Of a stretch of 22,957 nt of DNA, positions 9,885-19,135 are shown one piece after another (the first letter of the stretch is position 1; each line of letters opens with the position of its first letter). This DNA comes from Chara braunii. Its lineage: Eukaryota > Streptophyta > Charophyceae > Charales > Characeae. The notes under the pieces were generated by a model. The model was given only the letters and a program-made list of their open reading frames with translations, had not been told where the DNA came from and searched no databases. The translations under genes and the position numbers were made by a program. The stretch is taken from assembly GCA_003427395.1 (NCBI GenBank), contig BFEA01000897.1, positions 200,674 to 223,630 on the forward strand. The letters are read 5' to 3'.

Positions 9885-9923
9885 GATGCAGATTTTTTTT
9901 TTTTGTTTATTAGGATGCAGATT
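9885..9923 (-). repeat. 10-bp direct repeat around a T-run: possible tail-only insertion
   Basis: GATGCAGATT occurs at 9885-9894 and again at 9914-9923, separated by a T-run and GTTTATTAG. Read on the - strand this is a few bases plus poly(A) between direct repeats, the form of an extremely 5'-truncated LINE or SINE insertion. Confidence 0.4.
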
Positions 9924-10452
9924 CTGGATACATGTGAGAGTAGTGCCCCCGAAAGAGCGTTACAGCCCTGCTGAAATCACAGCAGTAAACTGGTGTGCAG
10001 ACTGTGTATGCAGGGACAGGGCTCCGGAGCTCCTGGTGGGGCTCGGCAACCTGGCTGTCCTTGTTATTGGCTACCTTCCTGTTGTTTTGCCTTGGGCACT
10101 GGGCCCTGTTAAGGAAATTTTTTGAAAAAAAAGAAAAAAGAAATCATGGCAGTAAAAAAAAAAAAAAAAGGACTAGAAAAACAACAACAACAACAACCCT
10201 TTCGACCTGAAAGCAATTGGATACAGAATCAAGAGTACTGGTGAGAGTGGTTTGTTGTCGAGAAACGACAATACTTCACAAGTTAAAATGGAAATCAGTA
10301 CCGACACAGCTCAATCACGCGACGACATCCATGCACGCAGAGAGAAAAAAAGAAGAACGAGAGAAGAGAGAGAGAGAGAGAGAGAGATAGGGAGGCTTAG
10401 TCTAGAACAAACCCGAACGCGACGTAAGTTATGAATGAAGCGCAAAAAACTG
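9924..10452. other. Non-coding sequence with A-rich tails and simple repeats
   Basis: No gene. A-rich stretches occur at about 10124-10140 and 10154-10169, an (ACA)n run at 10180-10197 and a (GA)n run at about 10364-10388. The block 9924-10140 may be another poly(A)-ended retroposed piece. A 6-bp hairpin (TTGTCG / CGACAA, loop AGAAA) lies at 10255-10271. The 3' end of the Penelope-like element may fall in this interval. Confidence 0.5.
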
Positions 10453-10533
10453 GACGCAAGCATCCAGATGGCGAGTCACCCGACCGGTTTCGGCTGGCCG
10501 CCATACCAGCCTTCATCAGGGGTCTTGATCGTC
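10453..10533 (-). ncRNA. Type I hammerhead ribozyme
   Basis: On the - strand the full conserved core is present in order. CTGATGA (10519-10513) is followed by stem II, GGCTGG / CCAGCC (10511-10506 with 10497-10492), 6 perfect base pairs and an 8-nt loop. GAAA (10491-10488) comes next, then CCGG and the cleavage triplet GTC (10484-10482). Stem I pairs ACCC (10523-10520) with GGGT (10481-10478), then CAAG with CTTG and GACG with CGTC across a large asymmetric internal loop, so the ends lie in stem I. Stem III is the palindrome ACCGGT, only two pairs within one molecule but six between two, as in the hammerheads known from Penelope-like elements and retrozymes. One extra A sits between A9 and stem II, a variant known in a viroid hammerhead. 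It has the same orientation as the Penelope-like ORFs, about 500 nt downstream of the RT stop. Confidence 0.85.
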
Positions 10534-10829
10534 GGTATAGAACTGAACTAAAGCCTCCTATAAGCACTAACGTGATATCCTACAGAACCTACGAGAAACT
10601 AACAATCTACAAAAAGTCTAATGCTCAGTTCCAAATACCGCGTACCTCTTTCCACAACAACACCGGTCCAGACTCTGCCAATATATCAGCAATGTAAAGA
10701 TTCGAACTCATTACCTTCCCCGATATACTACTGCTTTGCCCAAAAAAAAGGGGCCCAGCAACGACGGTTGAAACCCTCACAATTTCTTCATCGTCCGGGA
10801 AAAATATATATCTTGCACAATTTAAGCAG

Positions 10830-10981
10830 TTACCGTACCACGACTCCACTACTATCGACGACAATTCAAACCTCGCCAACAATGAAAAAATAGAAAAAAC
10901 AGAAATTACCGTACCACGACTCCACTACTATCGACGATAATTCAAACCTCGCCAACAATAAAAAAATAGAAAAAAACAGAA
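10830..10981 (-). repeat. 76-bp tandem duplication in the Penelope-like 3' region
   Basis: 10830-10905 and 10906-10981 are two adjacent copies differing at only a few positions (one C/T, one G/A and A-run length). Both start TTACCGTACCACGACTCC. They lie between the RT stop and the hammerhead, so they are in the 3' untranslated part of the element. The high similarity suggests a recent duplication. Confidence 0.9.
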
Positions 10982-11027
10982 AAAGCAAACAAAGGGAGAA
11001 CAATTAAAAGAAAATATGGCCCCTGGC

Positions 11028-13995
11028 TTAACAACCAAGCAGCCTCTGAGGACCGACATACCCCAATCTCGTCCGACCCCCTTTCCAATCAGTAAGGAAC
11101 GGTATCCATCTATCCCATATCCCCCCGAATTTTCGAGAGAAGTTACATAACGCATTATCAAAAATCTTGTCGGGGTAAGATCGCCGCCAGAGCTCAGTCT
11201 TCAGGCTGAACAAAAATGGAAACTCAGTGCCTGACACCGTTGTGAAACGTTTTGCTCGATGTAAAAAGGAACCTACCACAGCGATCTTCTGTTGTTTGCT
11301 TGAATAAGAACAATAATCCTGGATACTTTGGAAAACCAGTCGACCATTAATAGGCCCACGCTGATTCTTGTGGCATGGCATGCAAGCCAGCTGAACCGAT
11401 CCATCAAAAATCTTCAACGCACAACCCAAATAATCCCAACACTCGCCATCACTCGTTTCTTCCAAAACCAAGTTGCTGTCATACAAATGCTCAAAACTTC
11501 TCAAAATGCTGTTTACATGATCCCCCGTCTCATCTCTCTTCTTCGTCACCAGGATAGAAACATCATCAACTAGTCGGAAACCATAGACCAGCAATCGATC
11601 CATTCCAAGATAGGACAGGAAAAGGAATTCATTATATGCGCAGAGGAGGCAGGCCAATGCCGGACTCGACGACTTTCCCATTGGGATTCCTACATTCTGC
11701 TTCAACATATTCCCTGCTGCAAATACAAAGGTATTATTAAGCTCGAAACAAATAAAATAAAAAACAACTAAGAAATCCAACCTCAACCATCCATCCTCAC
11801 TTTTTGCTTTAGTCATCTTCACCTCTTTTCCTCTCCTTTTTACTGCAACATGCTCAATATCCCGTTCCCTCCAGAAATCCATTACCCATCTTAGTGCCGA
11901 AAGAATGGAAGGGTGAGGTAAGTTAGAAAACATCTCTTTGACATCATATGAACACCCCACAAGAATCTCATCATCCTTCACCGACTTGTAAATTCTTGCA
12001 ACCTCACTCATCGGGTCTTTAGTGCATCTCAAATTGAAGTTTGACTGCTTCGGTAGATTCCAGAGTAGACAGTTGACCACTCTCGAAACGATCTTTCCAC
12101 CACCCGCTGAACACTCACTGAACGAGGGACAAATAGGTTGCCATCGGTTAGAATCTTTATGCTTCGGCAGACAATACACCCTCCCAAACTGCCCATCATC
12201 TCTCCACCTTCCCACTTTCGTCAGTTGCTGAGATTTATACATCTGCGCAGCCTTACTCTGAATTTCAGAACTGTCAACAACAATTCCTGTAAACGCTGGG
12301 TTCTCCAAAAAGAGTTTCTTCATGCCGGACCGGTAAACAACAGGACAACAGACAAGAGTGTCGCCCATATTGTGGTCAAGTGGACAACAAACCAACCCCC
12401 GAAGTTCATTCTGTAGTTGATAGATCCCGCCAACGCAACAGCCATTATAATTACCCACACTCAGACCACTCTTATTGAAACAATCATCAAGATCCGCGAA
12501 TACTGCCGATTCTGGGTCCAACGATGGAAGTGAAGAATGAGAGTGAAACCCTTCCAAAATCTCCCTTTTTAAAGAGGCTCTACAATTAGAATTGGACGGT
12601 CTAAGAAATGTTTTTACTGTTCCTGGACCATTCTGGAAAGGAGACACAATCCGACAATCGAAAAGAAATATGCCCCTCTACACGCTGGAACCTTGCCGAA
12701 ACGGAACCACAGATGCAGTCGCTTTCTTCTTGCTTTGCGAACCGCCGAAAATTGTGAAGGACATCACCCACTGTGCGATTCCGGCACCAGACTACACGCA
12801 TTCTCCGAATAAGAACTTCCTTCCATACAACGGGAATCTCTAAAGTGAAAATCAAACGAGCGCACAACCTTCACACAAGCACTTTACTGATAGCTTCATC
12901 ATACACCAATCGCACTACCAGCCGCTGCCTAATTTTGACATCAAAACGACATGACACGATTCGAGACAAAATCTGTCTTAATCTACATCGCGATCGTTTT
13001 TCGCTAAAGGTCATAACAACCGTGAATGCCAACACTAATTTCTAGAAGGTCCATGATTGGAGCTGCACCCTGGAGGGAGGATTACTCAAGAAACCGGCCA
13101 GCACCGGCTTAAAAGCCAACGACCTACTTAGGAACGGAACCACCGACTCGAAATTCAGCACGATTCCCTCTTTAATCCATCCTCGAGAATGCCATAGCAA
13201 GCCTCGACCAAAAACACATGAGACAATCGAGCCGCCATATGCGCGTTTAAGGATTTTCCATTTGTCAACACAAAGAGGACCGCCATGACACGCCACGGCA
13301 ACACGATAAACTGACAGCTGGCGACATTTTTCCAAGATACAGAACAAGCTATTCGAAGTCAAACCGATATTCGAAACGAAAGTCAACAGAGACACACTCT
13401 TCGGTGACCCCGAAACAAAGGAAAACACCCGCTTCGACCTTCTCAACCGTTCACGCAGACCCGACCGTCGCCGTCTCGCGCGTTTGCGCTTATCCCTAAC
13501 ATTCAACGATGGAGACAATATCTTAATAAAGAACTTCTCGCAATTCTCACGATCACCTTCAGTGCACGAGCAAACAGGAAGAATAAACTAATTATTCAGA
13601 CCTCGCTTGTGCAACCACTGATACAGTCGCTCATTTCTCTGACCCTTGCCAATCACATCACTACTGTAAGCCCTATACACATGCTCACGCCATCGGGTAT
13701 GCAAATCCCTTGATGTGCTTCCAACATATAGATGCCGACTCCATGGGGAAAACAAGACATATACTACAGGTCCCTTAAAAGAGCAAAAGTCAAAATCATT
13801 CTTCACCAAACTCGTAAAGAAACCACCCAGCTTCACACCCCACAGAATCTGATATAAACCAACTAGAATCAAGATCAAGGAACATGCCAACACATTCAAC
13901 GGCTTGCTACGAAGATAGTCCTTCAACGAGGTACACAAACTTACACACTGTCTGAGAAGACTCCATATCGACGCCGCATTCGGGTACGTAATCAT
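11028..13995 (-). pseudogene. Penelope-like ORF2: GIY-YIG endonuclease plus reverse transcriptase, broken
   Basis: ATG at 13995-13993 opens MITYPNAASIWSLL, followed by a hydrophobic segment (NVLACSLILILVGLYQIL). The GIY-YIG domain is GPVVYVLFSPW, LYVGSTSRDLHTRWREH, LYQWL. Past an in-frame TAG (13590-13588) it continues with CEKFFIKILSPSLNV, supplying the catalytic Glu and final Asn, so that stop is damage. A basic linker (KRKRARRRRSGLRERLRR), further stops at TAG 13044-13042 and TGA 12873-12871, and a CxC/His region (DCICG, GHISF) follow. A frameshift near 12640-12690 leads to 539 open codons of RT (12647-11028): CLPKHK (RT residues 159-164), motif A GCSYDVKEMF (Asp235), motif B GIPMGKSSSPALA (320-332) and motif C RLVDDVSILV (VDD at 360-362). 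It would nick target DNA and copy the element RNA. Confidence 0.87.
13992..13995 (-). promoter_or_regulatory. ATGA stop/start overlap between ORF1 and ORF2
   Basis: The TGA that ends the ORF1 frame and the ATG that starts ORF2 share bases, giving ATGA. Such overlaps in other non-LTR elements allow termination-reinitiation. Both frames are supported on each side by protein features, but function here is inferred. Confidence 0.6.
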
Positions 13996-15311
13996 GAAGT
14001 CCCGGAGTTATTGCCGACCTCCGCACTATCTTGGTCATTACGCCCCCCCTCCTCCGAAACCTCATGAATCACGACACCTCCTTTGTGCGCCTCAGGTCTC
14101 CCACACGCTGCATCGACACGTTTTTGTGCGATCACTTCTTTTGTTTTCTCCAAAGTCGTATACACAATTCCTTCTTCGTCGTAGATCGCTTGAACGAACT
14201 CCGTGTTCTTCGTCCTAAAAAAACGTCTTGTCTCCGCTTACATCGTCTCCCTCTTGGTAGCGTCCGCATCCTTGGTCAACGGAGTAACTGTCCGTTTGCC
14301 TTTATCTGCTGTACCAACGGCCGCCCCATCCATTCTCACTTTCAAGTTGGAAACCACAGGTTTCTTCTTCTTTTCCATCTCTAACCTCGCCATCTCCTCC
14401 TTCAGTCGTTCCACCTCTTGTTCCGCTTCTCTCCTGCCATTCAATTCCCGTAGCCTCCACTCCTTCAATCGTTCAATCTCCTGCTCCTGCTGTTCTTGGT
14501 ATGTTTTTGTCTCTTGTGCCTTTTGTTTGTCCATCGGTGTTGCCCTAACCGGCATCACCCTAGCTCGTGTCCTCCTAGTCATAACTGGTGTTGGAGTAAT
14601 AACAATGTTTCCACGCTTGTTACCTGGCCGAAGTGCCTCTGTTTTCCACAGATCAACAGTGCTCAACGTCTCCTCGTTGACATTCTTAAGCCTCACGATC
14701 TCTTCTTCCATTAATGCCAACCTCCTGTCAACACGAACACGTTCCTACTCCTGTTCCCTCTTCAACCTTTCAAGTTCTTTCTCTGGTGTCGTACATGTCC
14801 CTAACTTCTGCTGTGCCTTGTGCAACTTCTCAATCTCCAGTCTCAGTTTTACTACTTCATCCTGCTCACCGCCTTTGACCACCTTCGTTTCCAGTATCTC
14901 GCGTACCACCTTAAGTTGCTCTGTCAAATTGTTGTTAATCTTCAAATGCAGTTCTTCCCTATCCTTCTTTTCCTGTAGTCTCCTCTCCTCATTTTTTCTT
15001 TCTCTCTCAATCTTCTTTTCTTCATCCTTCTTCTTCTTTTCACGCTCCAGCATAGCATCCCGGTGCGCCTTCAGTTCTGCAACCGTCAACTCCAATGTCT
15101 CCACGCGCGGTTTCAGACCACCGCCATACCCATACCCATAACCGCCATGCTGATTGCCCACTGGTGGAAACGTCACCAACGCATTCCCCTGGGCTGGTAT
15201 GATAGCTATGTTCATATTATTATTAGAAGTTGAAGCGCCGACTAAACGTCGGTCTGGAAGAGGACAGAAACGCGACAGATGACCGGTGTGAGGAAACCCG
15301 GGGAGGGGCAC
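13992..15311 (-). pseudogene. Gag-like ORF1 of the Penelope-like element (coiled coil, partial zinc knuckle), broken
   Basis: One frame runs from about 15311 to TGA at 13994-13992, interrupted by TAG (14747-14745) and TAA (14240-14238). The N-terminus contains GHLSRFCPLPDRR, the second half of a CCHC knuckle; the first two Cys are not visible in frame and TAG lies just upstream (15314-15312), so the start is damaged or further up. After a Gly/Tyr-rich spacer (GGYGYGYGGG) comes a long, strongly charged coiled coil rich in Glu, Lys and Arg (about 15110-14240), then about 80 codons ending GNNSGTS. No enzymatic motif was seen. A nucleic-acid-binding, self-associating role like gag or LINE ORF1 is inferred. 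It might instead be the gag of an adjacent LTR element; the exact ATGA junction with ORF2 argues against that. Confidence 0.65.
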
Positions 15312-16560
15312 CTATTCGCCACTGAAGCCAGAGGCAGCGGCGTTTGTCACCCGCCGTGCCCACTTCAGAGGTCCTCAGCAACGATCAGGGGTTGTGGGAA
15401 ATGTTTTGTTTGTTACACCCCATTCAAGAATGCTACGCACGTCCGCAATTCTTTATCCAAAATTTAGCTCGTCTCACAATGATTAGTAAGATTAACAACA
15501 AGGCAAGCACTGTTCGATTTTCCGGTCAACTACTACAATGATGGCAATTCAGGCGCTGCCCTATTGGCAGAGAACAGCAAAGGTAACACCGTTTCAGAAC
15601 ACTCGTCAATTTTGAGTGAATTGGAAGATCAACAGTAATGCAAATGCTGGTCCGTTCACAGTATAGTGAGAATAGCTACAACCCCAATACAGTTCTGTTT
15701 GCAGTGAACAGCAAAGTTGACACCGATTCATACGCTGGCCGATTTACAGTGTTTTAGAAAATTGACACCAAATTGATCAGGGCTTGACTAACTAGGCTAG
15801 TTGAGTGTCCTTCCCCTCGCTGCCCACCGCTCTCTCTTTCCCAGTCCTCACTTCACTCAGTTTCCCTTCTCTCTTTCACCCAGCCTGTTCACTTCCCCTC
15901 ACACCGCTTCTCTCTCTCTCCCTTGCACGCTCCTATCGTCCGTCTGTTCCCTTTTCTCGTTTCTGGTCAGAACTTGGCCATTGATTCGTGAAGGTTGAGG
16001 GCATCTGATCTTCAGGCGGCGATAGGTAGAAACAACAGAGTTCTCCTCATTTATCCTGGTTCATGCTTAGTGACGGCGCACTATCAAGAGCTACAATTTT
16101 GCGAGTTTGGAATATTTTTTTTCTAAAAAAAAAATTGAAGTAATAGTGTTCACCTCTCACTGATAATTCCCCTGTCACGGTCCTCTCTCAGGGTTACACA
16201 AGCCTCAATGAGTTTCGCATTCTTGATACCCGTTCCCTGCTAGAGGTCAACTGATAGGAAGGCTCACGAAAAAAAAATAATAATAATAAAAAAAAAATAA
16301 TATCAATAAATTAGAAATATATAATAAAAATTTTGAACGGTTACACAGGCTGCGTGACTCTCCCCTTCTGGGCGAGATGCGGTCAGCCAAGCGGTGAAGT
16401 ATCCTGAATTACCCCCGTCTTCGATCCTTCCTCACCTCTTTGCTGCTGGTCTAAAGACGAAAACGAAAGAAAATTTTTGAGTACAATCCCCTAAACAGGG
16501 CTGTCTCCGCCACCAGCGGCTCTCCGGATGACTGTTCACTGACTAGATGTCCCCGCCCGC
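15312..16560. other. Non-coding stretch with pyrimidine-rich and A-rich tracts
   Basis: No gene recognised. Bases about 15805-15965 are C/T-rich on the + strand. About 16265-16320 is A-rich with an (AAT)n run. The part next to 15312 may still belong to the 5' region of the Penelope-like element, but nothing defines its edge. No hammerhead core was found here on either strand. Confidence 0.5.
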
Positions 16561-16700
16561 GGCGGGTTTACGTGATGACAGTTCTCTGAGTAGCGCCGAA
16601 AGATCTTGATGACAGTTTAGCAGGATCCCTTGATGACAGTTTCTGAAAAAGACTGATCGTGCCAGTAGCGAAATCTCGCGAATCAGGTTGCTCTGAGTAG
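16560..16700. repeat. Cluster of short direct repeats (TGATGACAGTT)
   Basis: TGATGACAGTT recurs three times at about 16574, 16609 and 16633, followed by TCTCTGAG, TAG and TCTGA variants. CTCTGAGTAG appears at about 16585 and 16691. It looks like a decayed short-period repeat. Confidence 0.45.
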
Positions 16701-17880
16701 AACTGTTCACCAGGTTCCACTGATCGGACGTTCAGCCACTCCCCCCTCTTCTCATGATCGCTTGCCGGCTCTTTTCTCCAACTGGTCTGTTCTCACAGCC
16801 TGGGGACTTGATCACATGCCTGGCCCGTTTGGCAGGTCTCGTTGCCAATGGAAACTCCCCTCTCGGCGAGCACCATGAATGCTTCTCTCTCTCTCTCCTC
16901 TGATCTACCCTCTCTCTGATCTCACAACGCACAGTTCTGATCTGCGTAGTGCCGTTGGCGGTGGACGCCTGGCGCGCTCGTTTCGTTCTTTCCCTTCTGA
17001 CCTCTGATCCTCATCATACTCTGCATTGAACCGAGTTGTTCCCCGCCACGCAAGCCAGCTTGCTGCTTTTCCCCGTACCCGTTGCCCTTTCCCGTCTCGA
17101 ACTGCGATGCGGGCTGGGTACACCTAGCGCGTCTCCCTTCTCGCTTTCGCCAATCGGGCTGTTCTCTCCTCGTCCCTGACTCCTCTCTCGCTTTCACCAA
17201 CCAGGCTGCTCGTCCTTCATCTCTGAGTACCGGCGTGAGCTGGGTACGGCAGGCTTGCATGCCCACTGCGCATGCCACAACCCTGCTCTCCGCCCCTCGT
17301 GTTGACCTTGCCCACCTCTAATCTGACGAGGGCTGCGTACACCTTGCAAGCTGCGAGAGATTGCACCCCTCCGAATCCCCTCTGGCCAGACCAGTTGGTC
17401 TCGTTATATCCTCCGGGTACCAGAGGCCATGGCCTCAAGAGACTGCCGGTTTACCCCTTATTGGCTACAGCAGGCTCGGTACCAGGTCTGTGTGGCCTGT
17501 TTTGGAAAAAATGGACCAAGCACCAGGCCCAGTGCGATCTGTGTCAACAAAAATACGCCTGGTAAATTCGTATAGCAAGTCCTGTACCAGGGAAATACCC
17601 ACGGGACTGCTACAAGCGGCCAGTGCCAAGAGAGTAGAGCGGAATGAACAAAGTCAAGTCGCAGTGTCTCTCATCATACCAGTTACCGGGCTTGGAAAGA
17701 AAAGGAACAGGCTATAATACGCTGCCGCAGTACCTTGCCTGTGCCGTACAATTGGCCAATCTGCAGTGGTACCGTCGTCGAACTTGTCAAGAATAAGTAT
17801 AATGTACCAAACTTGAACCAGCGTGACCAGACCGTCGTCGACCCAAATCCGTATCACTAGTCAACACAGTAGTAGCAACA
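16701..17880. other. Pyrimidine-rich non-coding sequence with degenerate repeats
   Basis: Several short frames are open on both strands, but none shows a domain or consistent composition. A loosely repeated block (TCGCTTTCGCCAATCGGGCTG, CTCGCTTTCACCAACCAGGCTG-like) occurs at about 17138-17205, with a further relative near 16770. Nothing else is recognised. Confidence 0.45.
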
Positions 17881-18019
17881 GGCTGTTGTGAGTCTCATCA
17901 ATGTCGGACCAATGACCGTCTCAAAAGAAAACTACCAAACCCCAGAATTTTGTCTCGGCGCCAAACCAGTGATCACACAAAATAGTAGTGACTCGGCGTT
18001 GCAACTCGATGTCGACATT

Positions 18020-18190
18020 GAACTAAAACCGAATTTGAGACACGTATCGAGCAGTGTCGTGCCAACGCTGAACCAACACCGAGCCTGAGGCAACTGTCCC
18101 GAACTGCAGTGGGCCGTACCAACGCCGAGTCATTACCGAACCTGAAACATGTCGATGTCGAGCCAATACCGAGCGTGATATTGATGCAAT
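18020..18190. repeat. Degenerate tandem repeat
   Basis: Units beginning GAACCAACACCGAGCCTGA or a close variant start at about 18020, 18070, 18126 and 18160, so spacing is irregular (50, 56 and 34). Reading frames across it are by-products of the repeat. Confidence 0.5.
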
Positions 18191-19133
18191 AGTCGGACAA
18201 CCGTAGCACCAACCGCGCTGGCCATGCGGCCCTGCTCTCGATACACTCAAACTGCGGTGAGCTCACTAATCAGGCAATTCGGTAGGTCACTCAGTCGATC
18301 TCAATCATCGGGTTAGGATCAGAGTAAATAAATAATCTGGGGTCAGGATTCATCGCAAATGATTAAGATAAAAATTAGTCAAATACTAATAATCGTTGCT
18401 TTCCTCCCCTTTTATTATTTTTTTAATCATTTTCCTCATTTCTTAATTCCATTATCGAGAATAATAAAAATAACGCGGTTTCATTAAAAACGAATTCTGA
18501 TGGTATTCAATTAAATGACGAAAATTCTTTGTTTTCTTTCCCTTTTATTGCTTTTGTTCCTTTTTGTGGTTTTTAGTTATATTATCGGAAAAATCAGTAA
18601 CTGAGGGCGGTCCCGTTAAAAATTAAATATCGAAGACTTTAAATAAATCAATGAATATTTTGTTCTGCTCCTCTTTTCTTTTGTTTCTTATTCTTTTTCC
18701 CATTTTTAATTTTAATATTAAATTTATAAATGTGGGGCCCCCTCCCTCGCGTCATTGGGACACCGAAACGGGGTCTCGTCAAGGCTTATCCTCAATTAAC
18801 CGTCCCGCAGCCAGTCGTTTCAGAGACAGGCCTAGAGCGGGCGGAAATGAGGCAGACAATAACGTAATCGTGAGGGCGGCGAAGCGGTAGTCCCTCTCGC
18901 CAATTTCTAGGGCTAGTCCTGATAGTCGACACATCCAAAATTAGGGGTGACCTGACTACCCCTAATTTTTCCCAGTTGGTCGGACAAGACTCCCGACCGA
19001 TCCCCTCTCAGACAACTTTTCCAAGGTTTCATCTCTCGGTATTAGGGTGATCGATTGGCCTCCGGTCGCCCGACAAACAAGCCCGGATCTCCTCTCGATG
19101 CCCCCGTCGAGTCTGCTCTGCCTTGGTCAGACG
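18191..19133. other. Non-coding stretch beside the gypsy element
   Basis: No gene. About 18360-18740 is AT-rich with a weak period of about 130 (ATTATCG at 18451 and 18581, a related AATATTAAA block near 18712). About 18740-19133 is GC-richer and lies immediately 3' of the gypsy pol, where its 3' LTR would be expected. LTR ends could not be identified without a second copy. Confidence 0.45.
18937..18969. repeat. Perfect 12-bp inverted repeat, 9-nt loop
   Basis: AAAATTAGGGGT at 18937-18948 is exactly complementary to ACCCCTAATTTT at 18958-18969. It lies about 170 nt downstream (on the - strand) of the gypsy integrase stop. It may be an LTR structural element or a remnant of a small transposon. 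Confidence 0.7.
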
Positions 19134-19135
19134 AA

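Larger units (their letters stand above)
10453..15311 (-). mobile_element. Penelope-like element with N-terminal GIY-YIG, gag-like ORF1 and hammerhead
   Basis: On the - strand, in order: a coiled-coil ORF1 with half a zinc knuckle, an ATGA overlap, ORF2 with GIY-YIG endonuclease, a basic linker, a CxC region and a Penelope-type RT, then a 3' region with a 76-bp tandem duplication and a hammerhead ribozyme. Classical Penelope and Athena-type elements either carry GIY-YIG after the RT or lack it. A GIY-YIG in front of the RT is the hallmark of the permuted clade (Chlamys/Naiad). The copy is inactive: ORF1 carries two internal stops, ORF2 three, and there is a frameshift before the RT. The boundaries given are minimal. 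ORF1 probably began above 15311 and the true 3' end may lie below 10453. Terminal repeats were not identified. Confidence 0.8.

Noticed and set aside
10255-10271. Hairpin TTGTCG/CGACAA as a terminator or second ribozyme
   Set aside because: Only a 6-bp stem, no hammerhead core blocks nearby, and no reason to expect a bacterial-type terminator here.
10660-10745. tRNA-like GAGTTCGAATC (B-box-like, - strand 10709-10699) with an A-box-like stretch near 10740
   Set aside because: The boxes are only about 31 bases apart start to start, too close for a tRNA or a tRNA-derived promoter, and no cloverleaf forms.
14203-15141. 312-codon + strand frame rich in Ser and Phe
   Set aside because: It is the antisense of the Glu/Lys-rich coiled-coil ORF1 on the - strand, which explains its composition and openness.
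14000-16100. Search for a second hammerhead upstream of the Penelope-like ORFs
   Set aside because: No CUGAUGA followed by GAAA with a supporting stem was found on either strand by eye; only partial look-alikes such as CTGAAGA near 16005 (- strand).
16573-16650. C/D box snoRNA candidate (GTGATGA to CTGA)
   Set aside because: No terminal stem, extra CTGA only a few bases after the C box, and the motif is part of a short direct repeat.
16922-17717. Overlapping open frames of 70-118 codons on both strands
   Set aside because: No domain, signal or homology pattern, and competing frames on both strands in GC-rich repeat-like DNA.
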